From Phenylobacterium soli (GTDB lineage Bacteria; Pseudomonadota; Alphaproteobacteria; Caulobacterales; Caulobacteraceae), in the NCBI RefSeq assembly GCF_003254475.1, contig NZ_QFYQ01000001.1, forward strand, positions 2,976,001 to 3,040,000: a stretch of 64,000 nt of DNA. The letters are read 5' to 3'. Below the pieces are notes generated by a model, which made no database searches, was not told the origin of the DNA, and was given only the letters and a program-made list of their open reading frames with translations. Made by a program: the position numbers and the translations under genes. Of this stretch, positions 62,840 to 64,000 are shown one piece after another. Within the stretch, counting starts at the first letter, position 1; the number at the start of each line of letters is the position of its first letter.

Positions 62840-64000
62840 GCGAACACCTCCTTCAGCTCCCGCTTCAAGACCTTGCCGGTGGCGGTGCGCGGCAGGGGAT
62901 CGGCGGTCAGCCTAATCGCGGTCGGGATCTTGAACTTCGCCAGCCGCTCGGCGAGGGCGGCGCGCACCTGGTCGGCGATCGGACCGCTCAGGTCCTGGGG
63001 CGCCACCTGGATGACCGCGGCCACCTCTTCCCCGTAGTCCGGGTGCGGCAGGCCGACGACGGCCGCGTCCAGCACGCCCGGCTGCTCCAGGATCGCGGCC
63101 TCCACCTCGGCGCAATAGACGTTCTCGCCGCCGCGGATGATCACGTCCTTCTTGCGGTCGACGACGTAGTAGAGCCCCTGCGCGTCCACGTAGCCGAGAT
63201 CGCCGGTGCGGAACCAGCCGCCGCCGAACGCCGCCTCGGTGGCCTCGGGCTTCTTCCAGTAGCCGGGGATCACGTTCGGCCCGCGCACCCAGATCTCGCC
63301 GACCTGACCGTCGGGCACGGGCCGCCCCTCGTCGTCCACGACACAGATCTCGGCCGTCGGCGCCGGCCGGCCGACGCTGTCCGGCTGGGCGAAGTAGTCG
63401 GCGCCGCCGTTGACGATCACCGCGCTGGTGGTCTCGGTCAGGCCATAGCCGTTGCCGGGCGCGGCCTTGGCCGCGAACTGGCTCTCGATGCGGCGGATCA
63501 GATCCGGCGGCACCGGCGCGCCCCCAGAGGTCACCCCGGCGATGGAGCTGACGTCGGCGCCCGAGGCCGCCGCCGCTTCCAGGAACTGGCGGACCACGAT
63601 CGGCACGCCCGAGACTCCGCTCAGCCGGTGGGTCTCGACGATCTTCACCGCCTCGGCCGGCGCCCACTTGTACATCAGCGCCATCTTGGAACCGGCGACC
63701 GCGCTGACATAGAGGCCGGTCAGGCCGCCGATGTGGAAGAAGGGGAAGGTCTGCAGCACGCCGGGCTGCGGGGTGTCGGGCCCGGGCTCCGGCGCGCCCG
63801 CCGCCACCCGCGCCGCCGCCCCGGAGAGCAGCGAGTTCATGGTGTTGGTGACGTGGTTGCGATGGGTCGCCATCGCCCCCTTCGGAAAGCCCGTCGTACC
63901 CGAGGTGTAGAGGATGGTGGCGAGATCCTCCGGGCCGACCTCGGCCTCCGGCAGGTCCTCGGCCGCCTCGCCGGCCACGGCCTCCAGGTCGACGCCGCCC
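62836..64000 (-). CDS. Acyl-CoA synthetase (AMP-forming), N-terminally truncated by the window
   Basis: The frame is open to the window edge, giving the last ~388 residues. The AMP-binding motif ILYTSGTTGFPKGAMATHRN, the adenylation block YGLTETTSAV, the hinge WFRTGDLGYVDAQG-LYYVVDRKKDVIIRGGENVYCAEVEAAI and the catalytic Lys in LPRTATGKVLKREL all fit a ligase that makes acyl-AMP then acyl-CoA. The acyl substrate is unknown. It is coupled to the PhyH-type dioxygenase by ATGA. Confidence 0.9.
   Translation of the reverse strand, partial: GGVDLEAVAGEAAEDLPEAEVGPEDLATILYTSGTTGFPKGAMATHRNHVTNTMNSLLSGAAARVAAGAPEPGPDTPQPGVLQTFPFFHIGGLTGLYVSAVAGSKMALMYKWAPAEAVKIVETHRLSGVSGVPIVVRQFLEAAAASGADVSSIAGVTSGGAPVPPDLIRRIESQFAAKAAPGNGYGLTETTSAVIVNGGADYFAQPDSVGRPAPTAEICVVDDEGRPVPDGQVGEIWVRGPNVIPGYWKKPEATEAAFGGGWFRTGDLGYVDAQGLYYVVDRKKDVIIRGGENVYCAEVEAAILEQPGVLDAAVVGLPHPDYGEEVAAVIQVAPQDLSGPIADQVRAALAERLAKFKIPTAIRLTADPLPRTATGKVLKRELKEVFA

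Overview
The window is chromosomal DNA of a high-GC alphaproteobacterium of the Caulobacteraceae, most likely a Phenylobacterium or close Caulobacter relative. Lineage markers are fliX divergent from flgI with a sigma-54 promoter between them, a DipM-type LysM/LytM protein, a single-cysteine DksA, the order pcm-surE-serS-tatCBA-scpBA-nagZ-SPOR-dgt-erpA, and an alphaproteobacterial LexA box (GTTC-N7-GTTC) before uvrA. No tRNA, rRNA, IS element, prophage or CRISPR array was seen; coding density is very high.

Layout. 1-1414: end of a homoprotocatechuate (hpa) catabolic cluster (aldolase end, HpaH hydratase, HpaC-like flavin reductase). 1419-2183: a half-size MFS-like membrane protein. 2365-8967: cyoABCD quinol oxidase, SURF1 and a RegB/RegA-type redox two-component pair, overlapping from cyoB onward and so probably one regulon. 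8971-16368: glyoxalase, an RND adaptor and pump, a GNAT acetyltransferase and an Atm1-type ABC exporter. 16395-21008: Ig-like lipoprotein, LOG-family hydrolase, dksA, fliX, then flgI and two small flagellar genes with sigma-54 and CtrA-like sites. 21094-21875: FMN riboswitch and type II lumazine synthase. 21889-29115: thioesterase, an ABC-F ATPase with a likely leader ORF, MgtC, a divergent cupredoxin/beta-barrel pair, a 56-codon small ORF and a TonB-dependent receptor. 29268-33674: LysR regulator, 2OG-Fe(II) oxygenase, DUF1203 and OPT transporter. 33875-37374: SOS-type uvrA and a GST. 37381-42019: two tandem paralogous membrane proteins, trmFO, a phytoene-synthase-like protein and a PuuD-like membrane domain.

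42128-58262 is the conserved housekeeping block: Mth938-like protein, secF, secD, yajC, a DUF815 ATPase, dipM, pcm, surE, serS, tatC, tatB, tatA, scpB, scpA, nagZ, a SPOR protein, dgt and erpA. It joins protein export (Sec and Tat), envelope and cell-division remodelling, chromosome condensation, protein repair and Fe-S delivery. argS, normally between SPOR and dgt in relatives, is missing. 58259-59723 is a GST-ArsR-AHSA1 operon behind a perfect palindrome. The end carries an anchored hypothetical protein, a metallophosphatase, two small ORFs, a phytanoyl-CoA dioxygenase-like enzyme and a truncated acyl-CoA ligase.

The signals most worth follow-up are the out-of-frame leader ORF before the ABC-F gene, the ArsR operator touching its target start codon, paired 18-mers at the LysR gene, an RND pump with a substituted proton relay, the argS gap, and two copies of a dispersed palindromic repeat, one inside the scpA-scpB junction. 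No clearly new multi-gene system was found.
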